In this document: piece after piece, positions 57,443-64,000 of the stretch
Numbering within the stretch: position 1 is the first letter of the stretch
Layout of the letters: every line of letters starts with the position of its first letter
From: an uncultured Holophagaceae bacterium
GTDB lineage: Bacteria > Acidobacteriota > Holophagae > Holophagales > Holophagaceae
DNA: 64,000 bases
Assembly: GCA_903857495.1 (NCBI GenBank)
Contig: CAIOFF010000042.1
Coordinates: forward strand, 62,001-126,000
Reading direction: 5' to 3'
Made by a program: the position numbers and the translations under genes
Notes under the pieces: model-generated
Seen by the model: the letters and a program-made list of their open reading frames with translations, nothing else
Database searches by the model: none
What the model was told of the DNA's origin: nothing

Positions 57443-57873
57443 AGGCCGTGATCCAGCGCGTGCAGCGGGCCACCGTGCGCAGCGGCGAGCTCGAGGCCGC
57501 CATCGGCCCGGGCCTGCTGGTGCTGGTAGGTCTGGAGGCCGGGGACACGGAAGAGACCTGTGCCTGGGCCGCCGCCAAGATCGCCGCATTGCGGATCTTC
57601 TACGATGCCGACGGCAAGATGAACCTCAGCCTGCAGGACATCGGCGGCGAGATCCTCGCCGTGAGCCAGTTCACCCTGGCCGGCAGCATCGCCAAGGGCC
57701 GCCGCCCCTCCTTCGACCGGGCCATGAAGCAGGACGAGGCCCGGGTGCTCTTCCGGCGCTTCCTGGAACTGCTGAAGGCCCAGCATCCCCAGGTGAAGTC
57801 CGGCTTCTTCCAGGAGCACATGGAGGTCGAGCTGGTCAACGACGGCCCGGTGACCTTCATCCTGGAGCGCTGA
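57439..57873 (+). CDS. dtd: D-aminoacyl-tRNA deacylase
   Basis: Dtd hydrolyses D-aminoacyl-tRNAs (and Gly-tRNA(Ala)), acting as a proofreading homodimer. The 144-residue length is typical. MKAVIQRVQRATV opens the protein, SQFTLAGSI supplies the active-site SQxT element, and NDGPVTFILER holds the cross-subunit Gly-Pro motif. Its ATG overlaps the murJ stop. Confidence 0.95.
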   Translation: MKAVIQRVQRATVRSGELEAAIGPGLLVLVGLEAGDTEETCAWAAAKIAALRIFYDADGKMNLSLQDIGGEILAVSQFTLAGSIAKGRRPSFDRAMKQDEARVLFRRFLELLKAQHPQVKSGFFQEHMEVELVNDGPVTFILER

Positions 57874-57879
57874 GGCCCA

Positions 57880-57917
57880 GCAAGCAAAGGCCGGGCGGGT
57901 GCCCGGCCTTTGCTTGC
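57880..57917. terminator. Bidirectional terminator between dtd and the S9 peptidase gene
   Basis: Perfect 17-base arms GCAAGCAAAGGCCGGGC and GCCCGGCCTTTGCTTGC flank a GGGT loop. Symmetric AAA and TTT blocks inside the arms let it act on both converging transcripts. Confidence 0.8.
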
Positions 57918-57929
57918 GTGCGCAGGAGC

Positions 57930-60650
57930 CTACTTCTGCAGCTCAAGGGTGAGCACTGCGCCACCCATCTGGGGCAGGGTGGCAGAGGTCTTCAGCACCT
58001 TGCGGCTGGCCGTGTCCACCCAGATGGTGGTGCTGCCAGGATTCCCGTCGGCGGAGGTGAGTTCCAGCTTCCAGGCCTTGAAGCTGCCGGCGGGAACCTG
58101 GAGGTCTTCCTGGCCCGTGACCGCAGCCTTCTTGAGCTCGACCTTCTGGCGCTGCAAGTCCACATTGCGGAACGTGACGCTGTAGCCGGTGGCCAGGGGC
58201 AGGCAGGCCAGCGCCTCCTGGGCTCCCGGGCCATCGGCGAAAGCGCCGCCACCCAGGTCGAGGCTGATGGGCTTGGGAGCCCCGCCCATGGCCATGGAGC
58301 CGGTGACCTTGGCACCGTCGAAGGCCAGCTCGATGGTGACGGGCCCCTGCTTCACCGTGCGCTTCACGGGCACTAGGGAGTCCCTGGCCAGAGTGGCGGC
58401 ATCCACAGCTTCGCCGCCGGGCAGCTTGGTGGTCTCGGTGACCAGCCAGGAGCCGCCCTCCTCCTTCACGGTGCGCACCATGGAGATGGGCATGCTCTGC
58501 GGCCCCATGGCGAGACTACCGGCGTAGGTGTAGGTGCCGGCCGTCAGCTTGGCAGTGGGTGTGGGTATCCCCACGGAACCGGCATCGGTCTTCTTGGCCA
58601 GCACCACGGACTTGGGATCCACGGTGATCTCGGGCAGGCGCTGCATGACATCGGGCTTCCCGCCCTCCTGGAACCGGGCCTGGAGGTGCTTGGCGAGGAA
58701 CTTCTCCGCGGCGGCCATCATGGCCTGGCTGTTCACAGGCCGCGCGAAGCCGTGGCCCTCGTCCGGGGCGCAGATGTATTCCACAGGGAAGCCACGGTCC
58801 CGGAGGGCGATGACGATCTGCTCGCTCTCGGCCTTCTTCACGCGGGGGTCATTGGCGCCCTGCACCACCAGCAGCGGGGTCTTGATCCTGGCGACGGAGT
58901 TCAGGGGGGACTGCCGCTCCAGCTGCTTCTTGCCCTCGGGCGTGTTGGGGTTGCCCATGCGCTCGTGGAAGATGATGCGGCCCGCCTCCCAGTAGGGGGG
59001 GATGGTCTCCAGCAGCGTCAGCAGGTTGGAGGGACCGACGATGGAGACCGCGGCGGCATAGAGGTCAGGCGTGAAGGCCACGCCCGCAAGGGTGGCGTAG
59101 CCGCCGTAGGAGCCGCCCATGATCGCCACGCGCTTGGGATCCACGGTGCCGAGCTTGACCAGATGCTTCACGCCCCAGGTCAGGTCGTCCTGCATGCGGT
59201 CGCCCCACTGCTTGTTGCCAGCGTTCAGGAACTTCTTCCCGTAGCCAGTGGAGCCCCGGAAGTTGGGGGCCAGCACCGCGTAGCCGCGGTTGGCCAGGAA
59301 CTGGGCGTAGGGATTGAAGCCCCAGCCGTCCCGGGCCCAGGGCCCCCCGTGCGGGAACACCACCAGGGGCAGGCCCTTCGCCGGCACCCCCTTGGGCAGA
59401 CTCAGGTAGGCGGGAATCTCCAGGCCGTCGCTGGACTTGTAGCGGATGGACTGCATGGGAACCAGGGGATCCCGGGGCAGGTCCTCGCGGGAGACATACT
59501 CCAAGCTGAGCTTCTTGGTGCGGCGGTCGAACAGGTAGCGGGTGCCCGGATCCCGGTCGCTGGAGGCCGCCACCAGCAGGAGCTGCTCATCGGCGCTGGA
59601 GGAGCCCATGTTGATCTCCCGCCCCGGCAGCTGCTTCTGGAGCAACTTGTAGTCCGCCTCCCAGGCCTTGTCCTTCCAGTAGATCCGGGTGCGGTCGTCC
59701 TGGTAGGTGGTGGCGATCAGCTCATCGCTGAGGTCCGAGAAGATGGCCGAGCCGAAGTCCACCCGGCCCTTGGGGTCGGATTCCAGTTTCTCCTCCTTGC
59801 CACTGGCGGGATCAAAGAGGACCAGTTCCGTCAGGTCCCGGCTGCCCTTGTTGGTCTCCAGGTAGACCCGCTTCCCGTCCTTGTGGAAAGCCACGGGATC
59901 GGCAGACTCGAACACCGTGCATTCGTAGACCTTGGTGAAGCCCCCGGGATCCACGCGGAGAATCTCCGAGTCCCCCTTCTCCGTGGTGCGCTGGGCGAGG
60001 CGGAGGTTGGCCTGCTTGTCGAAGACCCAGCCCGCGATGCGCTCGGTGTTCTTGCGGAGCAGGGTCCGCTCGCCGGTGGAGATCTTGACTTTGTAGACAT
60101 CGTGCCAGGCGGCATCGCGGTCATTCAGGCCCACGTAGATCGTGTCGGGATCGGCCTTGGGCACGGAGTAAATCATCGCCCTGGCCCCCTTGGCGGCAGT
60201 CAGGTTGCGGGCTTCCGGAGCCTCCTTGCCCGCGGCGGCCCGGGCTGCGGGATCTACGGCATACACGTTGTAGTTTTCGTCGCCATCCTTGTCCTGGACG
60301 AAGAGGATCTGCTTGCTGTCCCGGCTCCAGAAGAAGCCGGGGATGGGCCGCTTGGGATCAGCGGTGAGGAGCCGCCCCTTGGTGTAGGGGTCGCCCACCT
60401 TCTTGACCCAGACGTTCCGGGTCTCCTTCCAGGGCTTGAGGAAGGCGATCCACTGCCCGTCCGGGGACAACTGGGCACCGGCGATCTCGGGATTGCCGAA
60501 GAACTTGTCCCGATCGACGAGGGGCGGGAGCTGGGCCTTCCGGGCAGAGGCGGGGGCGGGAGCCTTGGCTCCCTCCGCAGCCAGCGGCAGGACCAGGGCC
60601 AGGGCAAGGCCTGACCGCAGGAGCCGAGTCAGGAGAAGGGGATGATTCAT
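57930..60650 (-). CDS. Secreted S9-family prolyl oligopeptidase-type peptidase with C-terminal extension
   Basis: The 906-residue protein has a signal peptide (about 1-26), a beta-propeller-like region (about 45-400) and an alpha/beta hydrolase domain. The triad is visible: Ser514 in GGSYGGY, Asp601 in GANDPRV and His633 in DEGHGF. After the hydrolase, about 225 extra residues (680-906) form a beta-rich domain with GTYTYAGSLAMGP and VPAGSFKAWKLEL, resembling DUF3108-type lipocalin-like folds. A GAGGAG box precedes ATG 60650. It probably degrades oligopeptides in the periplasm. Confidence 0.9.
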   Translation of the reverse strand: MNHPLLLTRLLRSGLALALVLPLAAEGAKAPAPASARKAQLPPLVDRDKFFGNPEIAGAQLSPDGQWIAFLKPWKETRNVWVKKVGDPYTKGRLLTADPKRPIPGFFWSRDSKQILFVQDKDGDENYNVYAVDPAARAAAGKEAPEARNLTAAKGARAMIYSVPKADPDTIYVGLNDRDAAWHDVYKVKISTGERTLLRKNTERIAGWVFDKQANLRLAQRTTEKGDSEILRVDPGGFTKVYECTVFESADPVAFHKDGKRVYLETNKGSRDLTELVLFDPASGKEEKLESDPKGRVDFGSAIFSDLSDELIATTYQDDRTRIYWKDKAWEADYKLLQKQLPGREINMGSSSADEQLLLVAASSDRDPGTRYLFDRRTKKLSLEYVSREDLPRDPLVPMQSIRYKSSDGLEIPAYLSLPKGVPAKGLPLVVFPHGGPWARDGWGFNPYAQFLANRGYAVLAPNFRGSTGYGKKFLNAGNKQWGDRMQDDLTWGVKHLVKLGTVDPKRVAIMGGSYGGYATLAGVAFTPDLYAAAVSIVGPSNLLTLLETIPPYWEAGRIIFHERMGNPNTPEGKKQLERQSPLNSVARIKTPLLVVQGANDPRVKKAESEQIVIALRDRGFPVEYICAPDEGHGFARPVNSQAMMAAAEKFLAKHLQARFQEGGKPDVMQRLPEITVDPKSVVLAKKTDAGSVGIPTPTAKLTAGTYTYAGSLAMGPQSMPISMVRTVKEEGGSWLVTETTKLPGGEAVDAATLARDSLVPVKRTVKQGPVTIELAFDGAKVTGSMAMGGAPKPISLDLGGGAFADGPGAQEALACLPLATGYSVTFRNVDLQRQKVELKKAAVTGQEDLQVPAGSFKAWKLELTSADGNPGSTTIWVDTASRKVLKTSATLPQMGGAVLTLELQK

Positions 60651-60795
60651 GGGTTGGACTCCTCGGGGAAAAGGGCTTGGGTCGGCTACGAAGGAATCGG
60701 GGAGGGGTTGAGCAGCAAGCAGTGGGGATTCCGGGCCCGAGCATAGCCTCTCAAGCCGTCTCCAGCAAAGGGCATTCTGGTAAAAAAAATTGATA

Positions 60796-61290
60796 TCACC
60801 TCGGACTGTAATCGAGGCGGCTGGGGGGAAAGGCCTGGCCCAGGACCTTGCAGGCGGTCGCGTGGCCCCAGGGTCCCTCCAGCGGAATCACCACGGCCAC
60901 CAGAAGGTGGGCCGGGAGTCCTTCTACCAGCCGTAGCAGGGCCCGTTTCCTCAGCCCCGAGGCGAAGTGTTTGAGCACCCTCTCCGCGCAGGACCAGGCC
61001 TCCGCCTCTGTCGGTAGCCAGCGCCCGCCGTCGGGCAGGTACCTTCGGAGTCCTGGCTGGTAGCTGATCCCGAGGATCCCGCAGGCATACTTCCCAACGC
61101 CGAACTCCCCCAGATAGGCATGCACCTGGGCTTCACATCCTGGGGAGACGCTGACGAGCAGCTCCTTCTCCAAGGCGAGGGAATGTAGGGCCTTCATCTC
61201 AGGCAGCGTGTTCCCGCAGCCCAAGGCCTGCGCGAACACTCCCTGCGGGTAGGCGGGTGGCATCTCCGGGAACAGCATCGGTCCATTCAC
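60796..61290 (-). CDS. Unrecognised protein, second gene of a two-gene cassette
   Basis: I do not recognise this 164-residue protein. It has no signal peptide or clear membrane helix. Notable segments are LGEFGVGKYACGILGISYQPGL (in part) and ERVLKHFASGLRKRALLRL, with a hydrophobic LLVAVVIPLEGP near the end. GTG 61290 or ATG 61278 may be the start; neither has a good ribosome site. The upstream gene ends 20 bases before it, so the two are likely co-transcribed. A T-rich run follows the stop without a stem. Confidence 0.6.
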   Translation of the reverse strand: MNGPMLFPEMPPAYPQGVFAQALGCGNTLPEMKALHSLALEKELLVSVSPGCEAQVHAYLGEFGVGKYACGILGISYQPGLRRYLPDGGRWLPTEAEAWSCAERVLKHFASGLRKRALLRLVEGLPAHLLVAVVIPLEGPWGHATACKVLGQAFPPSRLDYSPR

Positions 61291-61310
61291 CTCGGTTCGT
61301 AATAGCCTCG

Positions 61311-61784
61311 TCAGCTCCCCGAGGCCTGACGCAATCCCAAGCCATGAGCCTGTCCTCCCGGAAGCGGCTGTGGGCGGACCGCCGCAGGACTTCTCAGGCT
61401 GGAGAGGGCTTCAGAGAGCCCCGTGAGAATGCCCCGCAGGTTCAGTCCTGCGGCCGGGAACGGCTCCCCGATCCCAGCGGCTACGGGTGCGGTGTGGGCC
61501 ACGGAGACTGAGATCTGAGCATCCTGCTTACGAAGCCTCATGACGAGCCGTTGGCTCTGGCCTTCCTGGGACCTTAGGTGAAAGCCCAGATCTATCCCTT
61601 CCTGTTTCATGGCAAGGAGGAAACGGACCACGCACGGGTCCTGGACGAGGAGCGGCGCGGGTCCTGGGGTGACCTGAATCAGGAATGACCCAAAGCTGTC
61701 CTGCTGGGGATCCTGCAGGATGCCCCCACACCGGATGATGGCCATGCGCAGCAGGTCCAGCAGGCTGATGAGCGTTGGGTTCAT
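61311..61784 (-). CDS. Unrecognised protein, first gene of a two-gene cassette
   Basis: The 157-residue protein matches no family known to me. The N-terminal half is helical and mildly hydrophobic (TLISLLDLLRMAIIRCGG), followed by VVRFLLAMKQEGIDLGFHLRS and a Ser/Pro/Gly-rich C-terminal tail. ATG 61784 follows GAAGG. A good -35/-10 pair lies about 150 bases upstream. No phage or transposase gene accompanies the cassette. Confidence 0.6.
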   Translation of the reverse strand: MNPTLISLLDLLRMAIIRCGGILQDPQQDSFGSFLIQVTPGPAPLLVQDPCVVRFLLAMKQEGIDLGFHLRSQEGQSQRLVMRLRKQDAQISVSVAHTAPVAAGIGEPFPAAGLNLRGILTGLSEALSSLRSPAAVRPQPLPGGQAHGLGLRQASGS

Positions 61785-61930
61785 GGTTCGGCCTTCAAGG
61801 GGAGGTATGGGGCCTAGGGGCCCGATGGCTCAGCAGCCCTAAAGCCCCGACATGGCGGCGGTAGGAACGGACCTGAGACGGAGTCCCGCTGGCCAGATGG
61901 AATCTACGTAAAACTACTTACTTGGCCATC

Positions 61931-61957
61931 ATTGTAAGTCCCGCCCAGACCTGTCAA
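61931..61957 (-). promoter_or_regulatory. Probable promoter of the two-gene cassette
   Basis: On the minus strand TTGACA (61952-61957) is a perfect -35 box and TACAAT (61931-61936) a near-perfect -10 box, with a short 15-base spacer. The 18 bases around the -35 box (61950-61967) recur with one change at 44425-44442, upstream of the DUF5131 gene. Confidence 0.55.
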
Positions 61958-62101
61958 GCAATCCAAGAAAAGATGTGCTTGTCTTTTGATCAATGGATTT
62001 ATCAAAAAATACTAAATTTTTTAATACTCAATGAATCCATCAAAAAATCAATCGCTTCATAGCATTGACAAGAAAATTTCGACCAACTTTTCGACAGGTC
62101 T
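61947..62101. repeat. AT-rich segment with 21-nt direct repeat and flanking inverted repeat
   Basis: This stretch is far richer in A and T than the rest of the window. It lies in the gene-free gap 61785-62270, in which I find no credible gene. It holds two copies of a 21-nt sequence (61990-62010 and 62028-62048, 18 of 21 identical, period 38), each ending CATCAAAAAAT or TATCAAAAAAT. AGACCTGTCAA (61947-61957) and TCGACAGGTCT (62091-62101) form an inverted repeat (10 of 11) around it. It may be an operator/promoter region or the trace of an inserted element. Confidence 0.65.
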
Positions 62102-62270
62102 TTATGTTTTTACATTGACTTGCCAGGCCCAGCGGGCAGCAGGCCTGAGCCCAGGGGTGGATTCGTCCAGAATTTTTTTCGCGACCAAGGGCCACCCCTC
62201 CGCCCAAACCCGATGACCGGAAGCAGCGGTACTTTGTTCTCTTTTTCGATTCTTCCCCTGTAGGGGGCCT

Positions 62271-62789
62271 TCACACCTTGGGCGGTTCCAGCCCGAAGTC
62301 AGCCCAGCCTTCCCGGGTCGGACCATAGACGCTGGGCACGGACAGCCCTGCCTGCCGCATGAGAACCGTCATCTGGCCACGATGATGCGTCTGGTGGGAC
62401 ACCAGGACATAGAGCGCGAATGCACCCGTCCAGGTCTCGCCGTACAAGGTGAAGTTGCGGCCCAGCTCCGTATTGCTCCAGCTGCCCATGTGATCCAGGA
62501 GCGACTCGCTCACGGCCCGGTAGGTGATGCCGATCTCCACCATGGTCGGGGGCGGGGCGCCGATGAAGCCGTCCGAACCGAGAGCCACCGGACCCTTCAC
62601 CTTGAGGCCCAGGTTCTGGGGCAGCTCCAGGATGGTCTCCACCAGATGCCAGGCGAGGCGCCGCAGGTCGCGGTGCTGGGCGTCCACAGCCTGATGGGCG
62701 GCGGCATCGGGGATGGCCGCGAACGCAGCCAGCGTCTTTTCCGCTTCCTGCTGCCAGATGGACTTGAAGTCCTCCACGCGTCGGAACAT
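62271..62789 (-). CDS. DinB-superfamily protein
   Basis: The 172-residue protein is a DinB-type four-helix bundle. RLAWHLVETI (about residue 47) and SHQTHHRGQM (about 131-135) give the three metal-binding histidines. The HQTHHRGQ motif is characteristic. ATG 62789 follows GGAGG; an upstream in-frame start adds only ten residues. It differs clearly from the DinB-type protein at 34651-35142. Enzymatic role unknown. Confidence 0.85.
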   Translation of the reverse strand: MFRRVEDFKSIWQQEAEKTLAAFAAIPDAAAHQAVDAQHRDLRRLAWHLVETILELPQNLGLKVKGPVALGSDGFIGAPPPTMVEIGITYRAVSESLLDHMGSWSNTELGRNFTLYGETWTGAFALYVLVSHQTHHRGQMTVLMRQAGLSVPSVYGPTREGWADFGLEPPKV

Positions 62790-62962
62790 GTCTGCCTCCG
62801 GAAAGGTGTCCGGAAGCATAGCGCAGAGAGGGTCGGGGTCGGGGGAAACGACGGCCGGAGACCCGACCGGACTGGCCGCTATCTCTGAACCGGAGGGTCG
62901 ACCGACCCCTGCCCGCGTCTAACGTAAGGCCACAGAGCTATCCTCTGACGGAGAACGCACCC

Positions 62963-63334
62963 ATGAAAACCTACCTCTTCCCGATCGCGCTCATCCTGGC
63001 CGGCATGGCCAGCCTGGCCTCAGCCCAGTCCGAGCTGCGCCCCCTTCAAATACTCATGCAGGCCCGCGCGGGCTGGATGAAGGCCATGAGCCAGAACCTG
63101 GCCGCCAAGAACCTCCCGGAGGTGGCCAAGGATGCCGAGGCGCTCTCGAAGCAGGCGGCCAAGGTCGCCGCGGGCGTCGAGGGCGAGCGCAAGGTGTTCA
63201 ACCAGAAGGTGTCCGACCTGGCGAAGGCGGCGGCCGACGCCGCCGCGGGCGGGGATGAGGCCGTGCTCAAGGCGCGGCTGGGCGAGCTCAAGGCCACCTG
63301 CGCGGATTGCCACGCCAAATTCCGGGACAAGTAA
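62963..63334 (+). CDS. Cytochrome c' family protein
   Basis: The 123-residue precursor has a signal peptide (about 1-21, ending SLASAQ). The mature part is a helical bundle, and the heme motif CADCH (Cys113, Cys116, His117) lies close to the C-terminus, the layout of cytochrome c'. Such proteins are periplasmic and bind gases such as NO or act in electron transfer. An MFS gene begins 14 bases downstream. Confidence 0.88.
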   Translation: MKTYLFPIALILAGMASLASAQSELRPLQILMQARAGWMKAMSQNLAAKNLPEVAKDAEALSKQAAKVAAGVEGERKVFNQKVSDLAKAAADAAAGGDEAVLKARLGELKATCADCHAKFRDK

Positions 63335-63348
63335 GCCATCCTGGAGGG

Positions 63349-64000
63349 ATGGCAGAGTCCGCAGAAGTAGAGCAGCAGGGGATCTTCACCCGTCCGTTCC
63401 TGATCCTGTGGGCCTTCTACTTCCTGGTCTTCGCCGCCGGCTACCAGCTGTTCCCGGTGGTGCCCCTGCACCTGCGGGACCTGGGTGCCAGCCTCGCGGA
63501 GAGCGGCCGGTTCCAGACTGCTTTCATGCTTGGTTCCGGCATTGGTTCGCTGTTCACGGGCCCCCTGGGTGACCGGCTCGGCCCGCGAAGGGTCCTGCGC
63601 CTGTCCTCCCTGCTCCTGGTGCTGATCCTCGCGGCCTATGCCCTGCTGCGGGTGCGCTGGGGCTTCTACCTCCTGGCGCCCCTCCACGGCGTGCTCTGGT
63701 CCGCGCTGCGGACCGCTTCCGTCGCCAAAGTGGGCGGCATCCTCAGGCCGGAGCACCGGGCCCAGGGCATGTCGCTCTTCGGCCTCTCCGGCCCCGGGGG
63801 CGTCGCGCTGGGGCCGCTTGCAGGCCTCTGGCTGCTCCCGCACCTGGGCTTCGCCTGGATGCTGGCCATCCTGGCCTCGGTCTTCGCCGTCCTCCATCTG
63901 CTCATCGGGAGCCTGCCCCGGGAGGCCGAACAGGAAGTGACCTCGCAGCCCTCCTTCAGGCTGCCGGAGCGCGGCATCTGGGCGCCCGTGGTCCTGCTCT
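63349..64000 (+). CDS. MFS transporter, truncated by the window end
   Basis: The frame opens with ATG at 63349 and runs off the window after about 217 residues. At least six hydrophobic helices are present, with GPLGDRLGPRRVLRL as the conserved loop between helices 2 and 3 and GLSGPGGVALGPLAGLWLL as helix 5. It belongs to the major facilitator superfamily; the substrate cannot be told. The GGAGGG box is very close to this ATG. Confidence 0.85.
   Translation, partial: MAESAEVEQQGIFTRPFLILWAFYFLVFAAGYQLFPVVPLHLRDLGASLAESGRFQTAFMLGSGIGSLFTGPLGDRLGPRRVLRLSSLLLVLILAAYALLRVRWGFYLLAPLHGVLWSALRTASVAKVGGILRPEHRAQGMSLFGLSGPGGVALGPLAGLWLLPHLGFAWMLAILASVFAVLHLLIGSLPREAEQEVTSQPSFRLPERGIWAPVVLL

Noticed and set aside
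62031-62216. Small plus-strand open frame of 61 codons in the AT-rich island
   Set aside because: It has no ribosome binding site, crosses the repeats and reads as unbiased sequence; no protein features.

Overview
The window is GC-rich, gene-dense chromosomal DNA. Many genes overlap by ATGA or abut stop to start. It has a Gram-negative envelope set (LpxD, Lgt, MurJ, AmpG, AcpS), AcnB, AccB/AccC, abundant two-component and chemosensory proteins, and large secreted metallo- and S9 peptidases. Together these fit Acidobacteriota of the Holophaga/Geothrix type better than a proteobacterium. That placement is inferred from gene content and style; no rRNA or marker comparison was possible. One tRNA-Thr is present. 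I see no rRNA, CRISPR array, insertion sequence or integrase.

Layout. 0-2 kb: a photoactive-yellow-protein-like sensor with an N-terminal four-cysteine knuckle, then a TatD-type hydrolase and TcdA. 2-6.4 kb: ABC-F ATPase YbiT and SSB (minus strand), a class-I amidotransferase, a PaaG-like isomerase and a small Cys-rich protein. 6.4-14.9 kb: a TPR-bearing membrane Ser/Thr kinase, a transketolase C-terminal half overlapping a small PH-like protein, a membrane protein, HrpB, a GNAT and AcpS. 15-22.5 kb: a sensory operon with CheR, two HDOD proteins, CheB, a FliK-like protein, a HisKA_2 kinase and a hybrid kinase. 22.5-30 kb: LpxD, Lgt, a pseudouridine synthase, a rhodanese-like protein without its cysteine, an NTF2-like protein, AmpG and Acs. 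30-44.4 kb: a DUF4287/DUF5655 protein, YbaK, ModABC, an arylamine N-acetyltransferase, a DinB-fold protein, a secreted zinc protease, gamma-glutamyltranspeptidase, an HD-GYP phosphodiesterase, AcnB and a DUF5131 protein. 44.7-47.9 kb: ribH-nusB and accB-accC-tRNA-Thr. 48-55 kb: a second sensory block with a chemoreceptor, a STAS protein, a REC-PP2C-HATPase protein (HsbA/HsbR-like) and a giant beta-propeller sensor kinase. 55-60.7 kb: a NiCoT-like permease, MurJ, Dtd and an S9 peptidase. 60.7-62.3 kb: an island with two unrecognised genes and a strikingly AT-rich repeat-bearing segment. 62.3-64 kb: a DinB-fold protein, cytochrome c' and a truncated MFS gene.

The most notable points are the PYP-like protein with its zinc-knuckle-like head; the one-polypeptide kinase/phosphatase partner-switching module beside a chemoreceptor; convergent gene pairs that end on the same CTAG or on abutting stops; a recurring class of intergenic hairpins with C-NNN-G triloops; and an 18-nt promoter-like motif shared between the DUF5131 gene and the unrecognised two-gene cassette.
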